Under the pieces are notes generated by a model. That model made no database searches. It was not told the origin of the DNA and saw only the letters and a program-made list of their open reading frames with translations. A stretch of DNA of 64,000 nt from Blattamonas nauphoetae. Its lineage: Eukaryota > Preaxostyla > Oxymonadida. The stretch spans positions 1 through 64,000 of the forward strand of contig JARBJD010000061.1 in assembly GCA_033064195.1 (NCBI GenBank), read 5' to 3'. Shown piece by piece: positions 1 through 10,571 of this stretch; within the stretch, counting starts at the first letter, position 1; every line of letters starts with the position of its first letter. The translations under genes and the position numbers were made by a program.

Positions 1-3000
1 GTCTGTCCATCTTGTGACAGTTTCAATGCTCGCTTTCCTTCTCGTCCATCTGCCTCCAACACCACTCTCTGTCCAACTACTCCTGCCTTGCATGCTGTGC
101 CGCGGTGTGTTTCCTTGGAGTTCTGAGTGCATTCACAGTGGGTCACGCACCATCCCGCTGTTTGAGGAATATCCCGAAACGGTCGCTTTTGAGTTGATCG
201 GTTTGTGCGACAGAAGCAACTCAAGTTTGTAGCAACCTGACTTCACTTTGATGACGAGGGTGAATCTGACGACAACTGGTCCAAATGCAGCTGAGAGGAG
301 GTTGTGATTTGATTGAGATAAGAAGGCAGAACCAGACAGAGTGAACTTGGAACTGTCGAACCATTCAATCGCTGATGCTCCGGTCTTGGTCTGTCGCTTC
401 CTTTCCTCTTCTTCTTCTTCTTCTTTTTCTTCCTTCTCATCCTTTCCACTTCTTCTACCAGTTTGAGTTGTTTATATTCTTCGGCGAGTTTGATTTTCAG
501 CTTGTTCTCTTCGTATTGCTGCTTCAACTCGGCTTGAGTCTGTCTGTGTTCTTTCTCCATTTCATCCATTCTCCGCTGTCTGTCCTCTTCCTTTCTTCGC
601 ATTTCGTCCAGTTCATGTTTCAGTTTCTCTTCGTTCTTTCGAGTTCGATCCTCTTCTCGCTTCTTCATCCAAAATCGCTCCTTCCCGATGTCAATCCCAA
701 TCACTCCAATCTTCCCCACTCTCTGCGACACACTCCGCCCAAAGTGACGCACAAACATTCCTCCAACTTCCTTCTCCAGTTCTCTTCTCTCCATCTCATC
801 CTCTTTCCCATTCTCTTCCCTTCGTTCTTCTTCTCCATCGTCCATCTTCTCATCTTCCTCTTCTTCATCTTCATCCATCAATCCTCTCAACACCCTTCCA
901 AGTGTTTCTTCAATCAGCCCAAGTCCAGACAAGCAACGAGACATCAGCGAAAACTCACTCCCACCACTCGTCTTCTTCCTCCATTCCTCCTTCCCTCTCT
1001 GTCTCCTCTTTGCTCAACGTTCTTTCTTCTCCTTCTTTCTGTCTTTCTCCCATTCTTCGTTTCTCTTCCTTTCTCAACACCGTAATCTGTTTCTTCATCC
1101 CAAAACATAACGAGTCCAACACTCTCACCATCCCAATCACGACTTTCTGATTCTTCTCCGAACACTCCATCACACACTCTCCACCACTCCACTGTTCAGA
1201 ACTCCATCCATCCACACACCCTCTCCACCCCTGCACATCATTCTAACACATCACAATCACATCCAAACAATAAAACCATCAATAATCCGAAAAGAACACA
1301 AGAGAGGAGGAGAATAATGAATGAAAGTAATGAACAAACCCAATCGCTTGTGTCGCTCCATTCTGAATGTCAACATCGTCATTCTGAAAACACAAGTCAG
1401 ACGACAGAGTAAACATGATAAATCAGACAAAATCACCAGACAGAGTGAGAGGCGGAAAGAACCAGAATGACGAAAACGAGAACACACATCGAGCATCGTC
1501 AGGAGACACGGAAGGACAGTGGCGGCGTCCAATCTTAACTCCATTCACAATCAGAACAACAAGAGACGAGCAAGCGGCCTTTCGGAGAAGTTAAGAGCAA
1601 GTGAGAAAGATGACTCCAGAATCAGAGAAAGAGGAACAAAGAATGAATAATAACAACTGTCCAAAATCAATAAAACAAAACAGGAGTCCACACAAAAGTC
1701 GAGGGCAGCGCTGTCCATTCATCGTCTCACACAACACCGACAAAGACCACTCCGCAACGCCATCCCACTTTCCTCTTTCATCTTCTCCTCATCCGATTCT
1801 GTGCCAAGAAAACAATCGAAATAGAATGATGGAGAGAAAGAAAGACAAAGAAGCAGAGAGAAGGAGAACGAGACAGGACGAAGTTGAATGATGATGGATT
1901 GTGCTTTCAGGAAGCATGATTCATCAGAGAACGATCAAGAAGATGTTTGAACGGGATGAGGAGAGGATGAAAACCTTTCAGTAAACGCAGATACACTTCA
2001 CTCACCAACGATATCTTCGTCGTTTCATCAGAACGTCTGAATTGGTCTACAATGGTTGTAAAGAATCCTTCCTGACACGAAAACAATACGAAAATGTGAG
2101 TGAGACATAGGGACGACGAAAAATTTGTTTACCAGCTGACATAACGATGAACGAAATCGAACGACGAAATTGAGAACGAAAATGTGAATCCCTGGCAAAA
2201 TGGGGACAAACAGGATTTGCAGTCGACTGCTCACTTGATAACACGGAAAGTATAGTCGACGATTCAGGAGTTGGGATCATTCGGGGTCCCAATAATTCTA
2301 TTAAGGTCTGATCGATTCTATTTCGAAAAATGGTTCCTCCCTTCATTCATGTCATCTTTTATCGATGAATTTTTCCCTTCAGACTGTCTGCAGATGGATA
2401 ATGCTTCGCCGAGATTCGGTTCTTTTGTCTAGTGGTGGACGAGTGGAAGGAAGTGACAACAGAACAAAAACGACGTGAGAGATGACAAGATAATCGAACC
2501 GGAAATAGGAATATGTCTCCAACAGAACCTGGTGGAGAAGCGGTGTTTGAAAGGAAATGACCACATTCGAATGCCGAATCGGAAGAGAACATGAATATCG
2601 GAGAAGATGGCTGGCGACAGTCGCATCGAGCCTTTAACTTTCACCAGAGTCGATCGAACCAAAGTTCGGTTTGAGCAGCGACTCCAAGTGACTTCTTTGC
2701 CTGGAATAGATGTATTCATCAAGTTTAACTCAGATGTGGACGGAACTCAAACATTTACATTAATTTCAACCTCTCTTTCGTTCGTCCTCTTTCACTCCTC
2801 AAGAACTCCGTCCTTCTCTTTTTAGGACTGTGTTGTACGAGTCTCTCAGTTCGCTCAGCTGTCTGGTAAGTTGCACAATTAATTCTTCTTTCTTCCGCAG
2901 ATCTTCGTCTTTCAAGTGGATGATGTCATCCTTCGATTTGATGATGTTCTCTTTCTCTCGATTCATTTGGAGCTCTGTTGTCGACATGGAATCCTCCTGA

Positions 3001-3035
3001 ATTCCTCCCTGATCGAGTGTCTGATTTGTCAGCAT
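1..3035 (-). pseudogene. Coiled-coil/SPRY-like gene, copy 1 (frames broken)
   Basis: Copy of the gene at 53312-56526, cut by the window start. The likely start ATG is at 3035, followed by a charged coiled-coil exon (2799-3035). A second charged Glu/Lys-rich stretch lies at 243-944. Compared with copy 2, several short indels break the frame, for example in CT-rich runs near 960-1000, near 185-230 and in a C run near 430. These fall in homopolymers and dinucleotide repeats, so they may be sequence errors and not real mutations. See the copy 2 entry for domains. Confidence 0.6.
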
Positions 3036-3114
3036 TCCGTGAGTGGAAAATAGACTGAATAATGATAAAAGAAACCTGGTTGACTACTTCTAGCCCATTG
3101 GTCGGTTTCTCCGG

Positions 3115-3980
3115 ATGTTGTCACTCGTAACTGTTCTCGCCGCAGTTCTCTGGAGTCGTGCGTTCCTCTTATTCAAGAGTCTTATTCGACCCACACACGA
3201 TTAGACTCTATTCTCGGCGTGGACACAAGACAAAATCATCGCTCAAGTTCCAAGCAGCTTTGTGAAGAACAGGTGGTGTTGGAACCTGGAATATTCACAG
3301 GGTTAAACATTCAACCTCCAACTTTCAACGGCGCCCAACAAGATGGGCTTTCATTATCGTCCATCCAACCAATGATTTTTGATGTATTCAACTCATCTGT
3401 ACTACTGAATGGCGTTACATTGGCACTTTTGCCAGATAGCAGGATAACACACATTGATTCATCCATCTTCCAACTTGCCCAGTGTTGTATCGTATCTGGA
3501 ATGGAAATCTGTCCAATCGCGATTATGTCCCGATCCAGCCAGTCAACATCCTCTCTCGTTGTTATTTCTAGAAGCACGCACTCTTCGAGACAGCATAGCT
3601 TTCTGGTCCCTCTTGTCGAGAATCTCGGATGCTCCCACTCCACACCTGCAACGTGGGACAACGTTCAGATGAATGATGAGTTTTCTCCTTCTCTAGATCA
3701 CTCTATCGTCGGAATGTCGATGAACATCTCCTCCAGCACCTTTCTCGGTCGAACCGGTCCCCTTTTGGACAAAATTGCGAAATATCAACACTAAAATCCC
3801 CGCAGAATCCTCCTCAAATTACAGTTCGAACCAGCCTTCTATCAGCTTCCTTCATCAACACCACCTCACAATCGACACCCTCCACTCAACGCCCGCCCCT
3901 CAGATTGCCCAACTTAGAACAGAAAATCATCAGCTGCTCTGTCAACACAAGTACCAACATTTTCGCAGGAACACTCATCC
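3115..3980 (+). CDS. Surface receptor-like gene, part 1 of 4: signal peptide and N-terminus
   Basis: The gene starts at ATG 3115 with a hydrophobic leader (MLSLVTVLAAVLWSRA) that looks like a secretion signal. The following 270 residues are Ser/Thr-rich with short beta-strand-like repeats, in keeping with the beta-helix seen in part 2. In this copy two one-base losses (a C run near 3165 and a T run near 3766) break the frame; copy 2 (56607-57474) is open throughout. The part ends where element E1 is inserted. The frame continues after E1 at 8699: one A at the junction is shared, and the codons then run on as H-D-I-N-R-G. The whole gene would encode about 2300 residues. It starts about 80 bp from the divergent coiled-coil gene, so the two probably share a promoter region. 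Confidence 0.75.
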
Positions 3981-6900
3981 AGGTGTTCCCTCCGCTCACA
4001 CCATAACCAAACCAGGGCCATCAACTGTTGAGTCTCACAACGGTGAAGTGGAAGAATGGGTGGCCCGATCTATCTACACAAACAAACTTCATAGATATTC
4101 TCATTAGTTTTACAAAACTATCTCCGACAATCTTCGATTACTATCTCGTTAACACGACTAATAAGCCAATCAATGATACTTCTCGTAGTTTTCATTTGAA
4201 TGTATCCGCAACGAAATGACATCTCTCAAGCGTATTACAATGGTCAAGCTGTACAACAACTTTGTCCGCACTCAAGATAGTGCCGTTACTGAAACAATAA
4301 GGACTAAGATGGGATAAGTGGGCAAAAGGACGCCACGCAATTGAATCCAAATAATCCATCGAAGATTGACGGAGGTACCAGTTGGAGGGTTAGTACCGAA
4401 AGAATAAACGGAACAAGACACTACGTCCGGGTTTCAATACTTTCTTCGAACGGAGGCATATACATGAACGGGGTAGGCTCAATCAACATGAGTGCTACTC
4501 CCACCACGCAACAAACAGTTTCGACATGAAAAAATGCAAAGGTCTTATCTCTACCCGCTACCAGATTGCGGGAGGGTCAAATAGCGAGATAGGACGCAAA
4601 CAGCCGACTTCCGAAGACAAAGTCACCAAAGTGGTTCGGTGGACCTTCCCGACAAGGTTAACGCCAAGCAAAGTCACCAAACACCCACCAGGTGGGGATG
4701 CCCTCGGACTACAAGCGAGATATTTGGGTTGGTATCGCCAAAGAGGTCCCCGCTCTTGCGAACTAAATCAGCGATCAAGAACCTCAAAAGTCACCTAAAG
4801 ATGGATACTAATGCTCTGTTGTCAAATGAGAACCACTTATTTTCGATTTCGGAAGACTGAAATGAGGAAATATCGTTTTTCCACAACCATTTCAATATTG
4901 GCCCATCTCAATCTGAGAAGCAGCAACTAGCATGAGGACTATCCGAAATACACTTCGATCCAACCGAAGAATGCAGACGCTCTTTAAAGTTCGACCAAAA
5001 AAACCATTCAGGAGTACATTCAGATCGAGCAACAACATGAAGAGCTAAAACACCAAACAATGACCACGACCTTCAGCATGACACCTAAATACACTTTCAA
5101 ATAACTCATAGAAACCTGATTTGAACATTTTGCTGTGACAGGGTGACTCTTCATCTCGAATTTCACCGACAGAGAAAGCTCCACACTATTTCGCATCTTT
5201 GGGACCACGACAGAATGTTCAGATCGAATGAACTGATATTCATGACAACCATGTTGTACTTAAGCACCGAACGCTGGTACTCGCTCAAAATCTGGTGAGA
5301 AAATGGAGTGGAACACGACAACCCTGTGATACTCTAAAACAGGAAAGAAATCATCTTGACCTTAATGCAGCCATCCAAATCAAAGACGGGACGGGTTAAC
5401 AATTCCAAATCTTCCAGCACTCGTTCCCAAACGGAAGAAAGAAATTTATCCGTGAAATCCACTGTTTCGGAGTCCCAATCCGGGATCAGCGATGGACACC
5501 GATAATTCGAGTAATTCCTAGACAACTCGGAAACTGTGATCAACTTACATTTCGAATGGACACAAGCTGAGAACATGTACTCAAACGGCAACCGCAACAG
5601 CTCAACTTCAGAAAGCGTTATACCAGAGGGCAGAAGGAAGTAAAGATGGAGCAATCCGAAGCCACACGAAGCCGTCGAGCTACTCCAGTCTCCACCTCAG
5701 ACGTGTTCACAAAGTGGGAAGATGTTGGAACTGACAAAACATTATTCAGGTCCATCATCACAATGATAGTGTGAAACAACAGAAATGAGTCGGGTCAACC
5801 CACTCGCTCCGACATGGAAGAAGAGCAGGTCAAGAAGATATCAGCCACGACTATCAGGCTCAATGTTTCGTCCTCCAGTCTGTAGAACATGAAGGACAAG
5901 TCTGAGGAACAGAAATTCGCTTCTTGGAGAGCATGGGATGGTTCTCTCAATACACCTTTCTTCGTACGATTGACCGAAGACAGAGCAAGTGCCAAGCCAG
6001 ACAGTCGGTGAGAGCAGAAAGTGAAAGAGATAAACAGATGCGGAAAAGGAAGGAACGACAGCGTTTCATCGGCGCATCGCCTTCTTTCGGAGCAAAGACA
6101 GTCTTGTCGAAGCGTCGGCTGAGCTAGAGTGAAAGGCAACGTCAAATAGCCAGGTGCACACGGGGCTACACAGAGGAAGGGAACGACCCATCTGAAGCAA
6201 CGCAACCCAGAAGGAGCAAGATTCCTCGGTGACATTTCGAATTCGAGCCTCAAGGAGAGTCCAGCAAGGAACCATCAAGAAATGGTCCAGTCTTCAAGTG
6301 AGATTATTGGACGATGTTTCTCACATCATCAGATGACTCAACGGGAACGATCGTTTTCACTGAGAAGGGATGGACTCGCAGGCAAGATGCTCATGGCACG
6401 AACAGTAAAAGACATTTTTTGAACGACGATCGCAGGCGTATGTTCACTGTCTCCCGGATACTAATGAACAAGGACACATAATGGGGTCATCTTGAACTCG
6501 ATCATCGCAATGTGGACTGATGTTGAGTGTACCCTCTGCGCAGCACTGAACAGGAAGACGGAACGATGGACAACGTCATTCTCGTTGGAAAAGCGTGTTG
6601 AGAAAGATTTGCATCCGGCAGTAAACCTGAGAATCTCCCAGCGACGCTCAGGGGACATACTATGAATCAACCAGAGTGAAGAGGAATCAAGGAGACTATT
6701 ACATCTGAGCTCGTCAAACCCGACTCTGCAGCTCAAGTCAGCTGCCTGGCGCGGTGAGACAGGAGATGAATGACATCGCATTCAAGACGACAACCCAGGA
6801 GTCGTGACGTGTCCAAATCAGGAGCTCGTCTCCAACGAGTCCATCGCTATCCCGTCGAATGTTCATTCCACAGTCAAAATCTCATCAAGACGAGAAGCAG

Positions 6901-7121
6901 ATACGTTTCATGAGTTCTTCAGTCGGACTCGTGAAGGAAGAAGATGAAGAGCAGCACGACATCACGCTTCCATGATGTAGGTGGTGCAAGCCATGAGGAA
7001 TTCGCGTAGTATCATGAGAAAGTGTTTGAAGCAGAGGTTGCGGTGGATGACAAGTGAGGAAAGATATACGCCTCGGTGATGGATGGGGTTGGAACTATTT
7101 CCGAAAGAGATGAACAGATGC

Positions 7122-7945
7122 GCTTCAAGATAAGCGAGAGAGTGTCCACATGATTCGCTTCAAGAGAAGCGAGAGAGTGTTCACATGATTCGCTTCAAGA
7201 TAAGCGAGAGAGTGTTCACAAGATTCGCTTCAAGATAAGCGAGAGTGTCCACATGATTCGCTTCAAGAGAAGCGAGAGTGTTCACAAGATTCGCTTCAAG
7301 ATAAGCGAGAGTGTTCACAAGATTCGCTTCAAGATAAGCGAGAGTGTTCACATGATTCGCTTCAAGATATGCGAGAGTGTTCACAAGATTCGCTTCAAGA
7401 TAAGCGAGAGTGTTCACAAGATTCGCTTCAAGATAAGCGAGAGAGTGTCCACATGATTCGCTTCAAGAGAAGCGAGAGTGTTCACAAGATTCGCTTCAAG
7501 ATAAGCGAGAGTGTCCACATGATTCGCTTCAAGAGAAGCGAGAGAGTGTTCACAAGATTCGCTTCAAGATAAGCGAGAGAGTGTCCACATGATTCGCTTC
7601 AAGAGAAGCGAGAGAGTGTTCACAAGATTCGCTTCAAGATAAGCGAGAGAGTGTCCACATGATTCGCTTCAAGAGAAGCGAGAGAGTGTTCACAAGATTC
7701 GCTTCAAGATAAGCGAGAGAGTGTTCACAAGATTCGCTTCAAGATAAGCGAGAGAGTGTCCACATGATTCGCTTCAAGAGAAGCGAGAGAGTGTTCACAA
7801 GATTCGCTTCAAGATAAGCGAGAGAGTGATCACAAGATTCGCTTCAAGATAAGCGAGAGAGTGATCACAAGATTCGCTTCAAGATAAGCGAGAGAGTGAT
7901 CACAAGATTCGCTTCAAGATAAGCGGCAGTGTTCACAAAATTCGC
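7122..7945. repeat. 35-bp hairpin minisatellite inside E1
   Basis: About 24 head-to-tail units of 35 bp. Each carries a short palindrome, CGCTTCaagaGAAGCG or the weaker CGCTTcaagatAAGCG, followed by GAGAGAGTG and CACAAG or CACATG. The two unit types alternate in the middle of the array, giving a higher-order period of about 70 bp. Some units in 7230-7440 lack one GA pair that copy 2 has. The units are contiguous, without unique spacers. Confidence 0.95.
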
Positions 7946-8188
7946 CTTCTGTTTAAGAATGGCTGGAGTGTCAAGCGAGGCATCAGAGTCTTCACCCTGT
8001 TCGCCTCCTCGTCAGCGGGTGAATTTGAGTTTGTGACAAGAGGAACAAGGTTGGGGAAGGATGACAGGAAGCAACAGCTGGTGGCAGCCCCTTCGGGGGC
8101 ACGGCCATATTGAACAAAGGACAGATCAAGGACCTCTCTTTTCTTTTCTCATTCTTCGAATCCTGTTTTAGCAGATCTCCTTTCAATA

Positions 8189-8265
8189 CTCAACAGTTGA
8201 TGGCCCTGGTTTGGTTATGGTGTGAGCGGAGGGAACACCTTTTAACCAAACCAGTGCCCATCAAC
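8189..8265. repeat. E1 internal complementary region
   Basis: The left half is the reverse complement of 3981-4030, the outer left end including its unique extension. The right half is the reverse complement of the last part of the element, up to 8698. The two halves meet with a one-base overlap, as expected if they record the circle junction used by DIRS elements during replication. Confidence 0.75.
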
Positions 8266-8698
8266 ATGGGCATCTGCCACACAACTGTTGAGGGACAAGC
8301 CTCGAGGACATCTCGGCTTGTGCTGCGGTAGAGGCAGCCCGCTCTTCCGTCAGCGGAATCGAGCTTGCGCAGTAGAGGCGCATTTATTTGAAACCCTTTG
8401 GTGTTTTCATTTCACTCGTTCTTTTGAACCTCTCCTGTTTTCTCCAGTTTTTCTTCCCCGGTGGGGCTTTTCTGGAGCAGTGGGGAAAGATACCCACATT
8501 TTTTTGACTCATCAACGGCCCCCACTTGGGCAGAACTGACACTGTGGCCCTTGAGCCCCTTGTCGGGAATCTTTAGCTTGTTTTAACAGGACAGACAAAA
8601 TGGTTTATTTGTTTGTTTGTTCGGGTGGATCGGGCCACCCATTCTTCCACTTCCCCGTTGTGAGACTCAACAGTTGATGGGCACTGGTTTGGTTAAAA

Positions 8699-10097
8699 TG
8701 ATATCAACCGTGGCAGCTTGCTTTGTTCAAACTCCTCCTTCTCACAGTGTTCATCAGCCTCAAATGAAGACTACGGAGCCGGAAACCGCTTTGTCTATCA
8801 ATCCTACACCTCTACGTCAGCCTTACTTTTCACAAACTGCACATTCCTCTCGATGTCATCTTCGGATCCGACCATCAATTTTGGAGGAGGCGCCATTGTT
8901 GTGTTTAATTCGACCGCTGATCTCACCATCACCGAGTGTTCGTTCCACAACTGCAGATGTTCTGGGAGTCAGGTTGATGGTGGAGCAGTGAACTCTCGAG
9001 GAGATCTCACGCTCCCCGAGAGACACCACTCAAACACAAAGGTGTCGAAGTGTTCGTTCACATCGTGTTATGCGGAGGACGGTGGTGGCGCTCTGGCCAT
9101 CTACCATGTCTTCTCAGCAGAAATCCATGACTGCTCCTTCCAAGGAAACACAGCAGGCAGAGGTGGTGGAGTCGCACATCAGGACATTCCAACGTTTTCT
9201 CTGACCAATTCCTCGTTTACCAACAACCATGCCACCCAAGGGGGGGCTCTCTTCATCACTGCCCATATTCCATTCTCTTTCTCAACACTCCTGTTCAGAG
9301 ACAATTCCGCCACAAGCAAACTTGGAAGTGACATTTACTTCAATGATTATTCATCGACAGATGTTCCACTAGCAAACATCTCATCATGCGACACGACGGC
9401 TCTCACAGCATCTGTCTACTTCACTGTTGATGACAAAAACACAACCACCCATGTCCCTCAAGTGAAACGTGCACTTTTCATTCACTCAACTGAAGTCTCT
9501 CACGACCAGGACACAACCACTGTGACAGTCACATCTGCAACCCCCGTGAAAGGAACCATGAGCGTCGTCCTCGCTGGCGGCCGAGTCCCTCGGCTGGTTT
9601 TCGTGACCTTTGAAGACAATAGCGATGCTGGCTCGACTGTTGGAACAGCAACTGTCCCCTCGTACATCCTCCCAAGCGGAAAGACATACTCTGTTGTTTG
9701 TCAAGTCCTCGCAAAGTATCAACCTCGTGACCAGTTCATCTGGCAAGCAACGTCGCGATTACCAGATTCTAACACATCTCTGGTTGAGGTGAAAGGAGTT
9801 GGACTCAGCATGGGCTCGTACGTGATGACAGTGAAAGATTCGAAAGGGAACCCAGTTGTGGTCAACCTCAATTATGTTGATTCAACAACGTTAACAGCAA
9901 CAGAGACGCTCTATCCTGCCACCAGCGATCAACTGGCCTACGAAACAGAATATACAATCAGTTCAGTGACATGTGGTTCGACCAACATTTTCGTGAACGA
10001 TGACGTCGTGTTGTCGGTTCCAAAGGAACCAGCAAGGATTCTCTCCACTCGATCGACAGAACTGAATGGACAGAGAGATGAAGTGACAGTCAGTTTT
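8699..10097 (+). CDS. Surface receptor-like gene, part 2 of 4: beta-helix domain
   Basis: Open frame between elements E1 and E2. Roughly the first 230 residues carry repeated motifs of the type C-S-F-x-x-C, G-G-A-L/V and F-x-x-N, for example DGGGALAIY and TQGGALFIT. These are typical of the right-handed beta-helix (pectin-lyase fold) in chlamydial Pmp-like proteins and in large surface proteins of anaerobic protists. The rest starts the Ig/TIG-like repeat series that continues in part 3. The frame enters from part 1 at GAT 8700 and leaves at 10097; one T is shared at the E2 junction and the frame then resumes at 14861. The domain is probably extracellular. The ligand is unknown. Confidence 0.8.
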
Positions 10098-10414
10098 TGT
10101 AACAAACCGAGGTACCTCTGATAATGAGAAGTGGTCGTGAGTAATGGGTTGGTCAATAGAGAGCCAACATAATGACGAAACATTTCAATAATTAGAAACG
10201 CTTGGTATCCTTACTCTTTCCAATCATCAGGGCGAACCAATGATGAAAGGGACTGTCGCTTGCGACGAAAGAGGTAACAAAAATTGTTTTAGTGCTTGTA
10301 ACAGAAAATCTCCAACGGAGAACAAAAAACTGTTGCAAGTCTTGTAAAAGAGTGTTCCAAAAGGAAGTAGAAACTAGTCCCCTGCCCCTCGCGGCTTGTG
10401 GTAGCAGGCAATCA

Positions 10415-10490
10415 AGAGGTACCTCGGTTTGTTACAAGCACCGCCCTTCTAGTAGGTGCTGTTCAAACCTCGGTCCCTCTGATAATGAGC
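10415..10490. repeat. E2 internal complementary region
   Basis: 10415-10437 is the reverse complement of the left outer end (10097-10120). 10436-10490 is the reverse complement of the right outer end (14806-14860). The overlap is one base. This fixes both outer ends of E2. Confidence 0.85.
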
Positions 10491-10571
10491 CTTGAAAGGA
10501 ACAGAAAGAAAGGAAGATGGTGAATGAATGAAATGAAGAACATCCATAATTAGAGCCTGACCATCAGATGC

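Larger units (their letters stand above)
3981..8698 (+). mobile_element. E1: DIRS-architecture element without recognisable coding region
   Basis: The ends are inverted repeats (about 67 bp, 4004-4070 and 8629-8695) with different outer extensions: about 23 nt on the left and 3-4 nt on the right. An internal region at 8189-8265 is the reverse complement of the left end joined directly to that of the right end. This internal complementary region is the diagnostic layout of DIRS-type tyrosine-recombinase retroelements, and it lies near the 3' end as in the family. No reverse transcriptase, RNase H or recombinase frame is recognisable in 4.7 kb, so the copy is a non-autonomous derivative or a deeply decayed fossil. 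It sits inside the receptor gene. Confidence 0.7.
1..10498. repeat. Long duplication, copy 1
   Basis: The whole stretch reappears at 53454-64000 in the same orientation. Gene order, inserted elements and intergenic text are the same throughout. Differences are mostly one-base changes in homopolymers and lost two-base units in short repeats, nearly always shorter in copy 1; the net length difference is about 49 bp. Only a few substitutions were seen. No edge is visible: copy 1 is cut by the window start and copy 2 by the window end. The indel bias suggests consensus sequencing error in copy 1, so broken frames in copy 1 should be read against copy 2. Confidence 0.95.

Noticed and set aside
375-1085. 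Plus-strand hydrophobic 236-residue frame (also at 53927-54571)
   Set aside because: It is the antisense of a Lys/Glu-rich coiled-coil exon, which automatically gives Phe/Leu/Ser-rich frames.
5334-6781. Short minus-strand frames of 106-152 residues inside E1
   Set aside because: No recognisable domain, low coding quality, and no counterpart was noticed in E3; kept as part of the element without a gene call.
7181-7572. Repeat-protein frames of about 67-78 residues in the 35-bp array
   Set aside because: They arise from the array in several frames and on both strands, and the frame changes along the array; nothing supports translation.
7122-7945. CRISPR-like array of short palindromic repeats
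   Set aside because: Units are contiguous 35-bp repeats without unique spacers and no cas genes are near; it is a minisatellite inside a retroelement.
4004-8695. E1 as a Tc1-like transposon with TA target duplication and a separate small MITE beside it
   Set aside because: The inverted copy of the left flank between the two parts fits a DIRS internal complementary region better, and the host frame is restored only with the DIRS boundaries.
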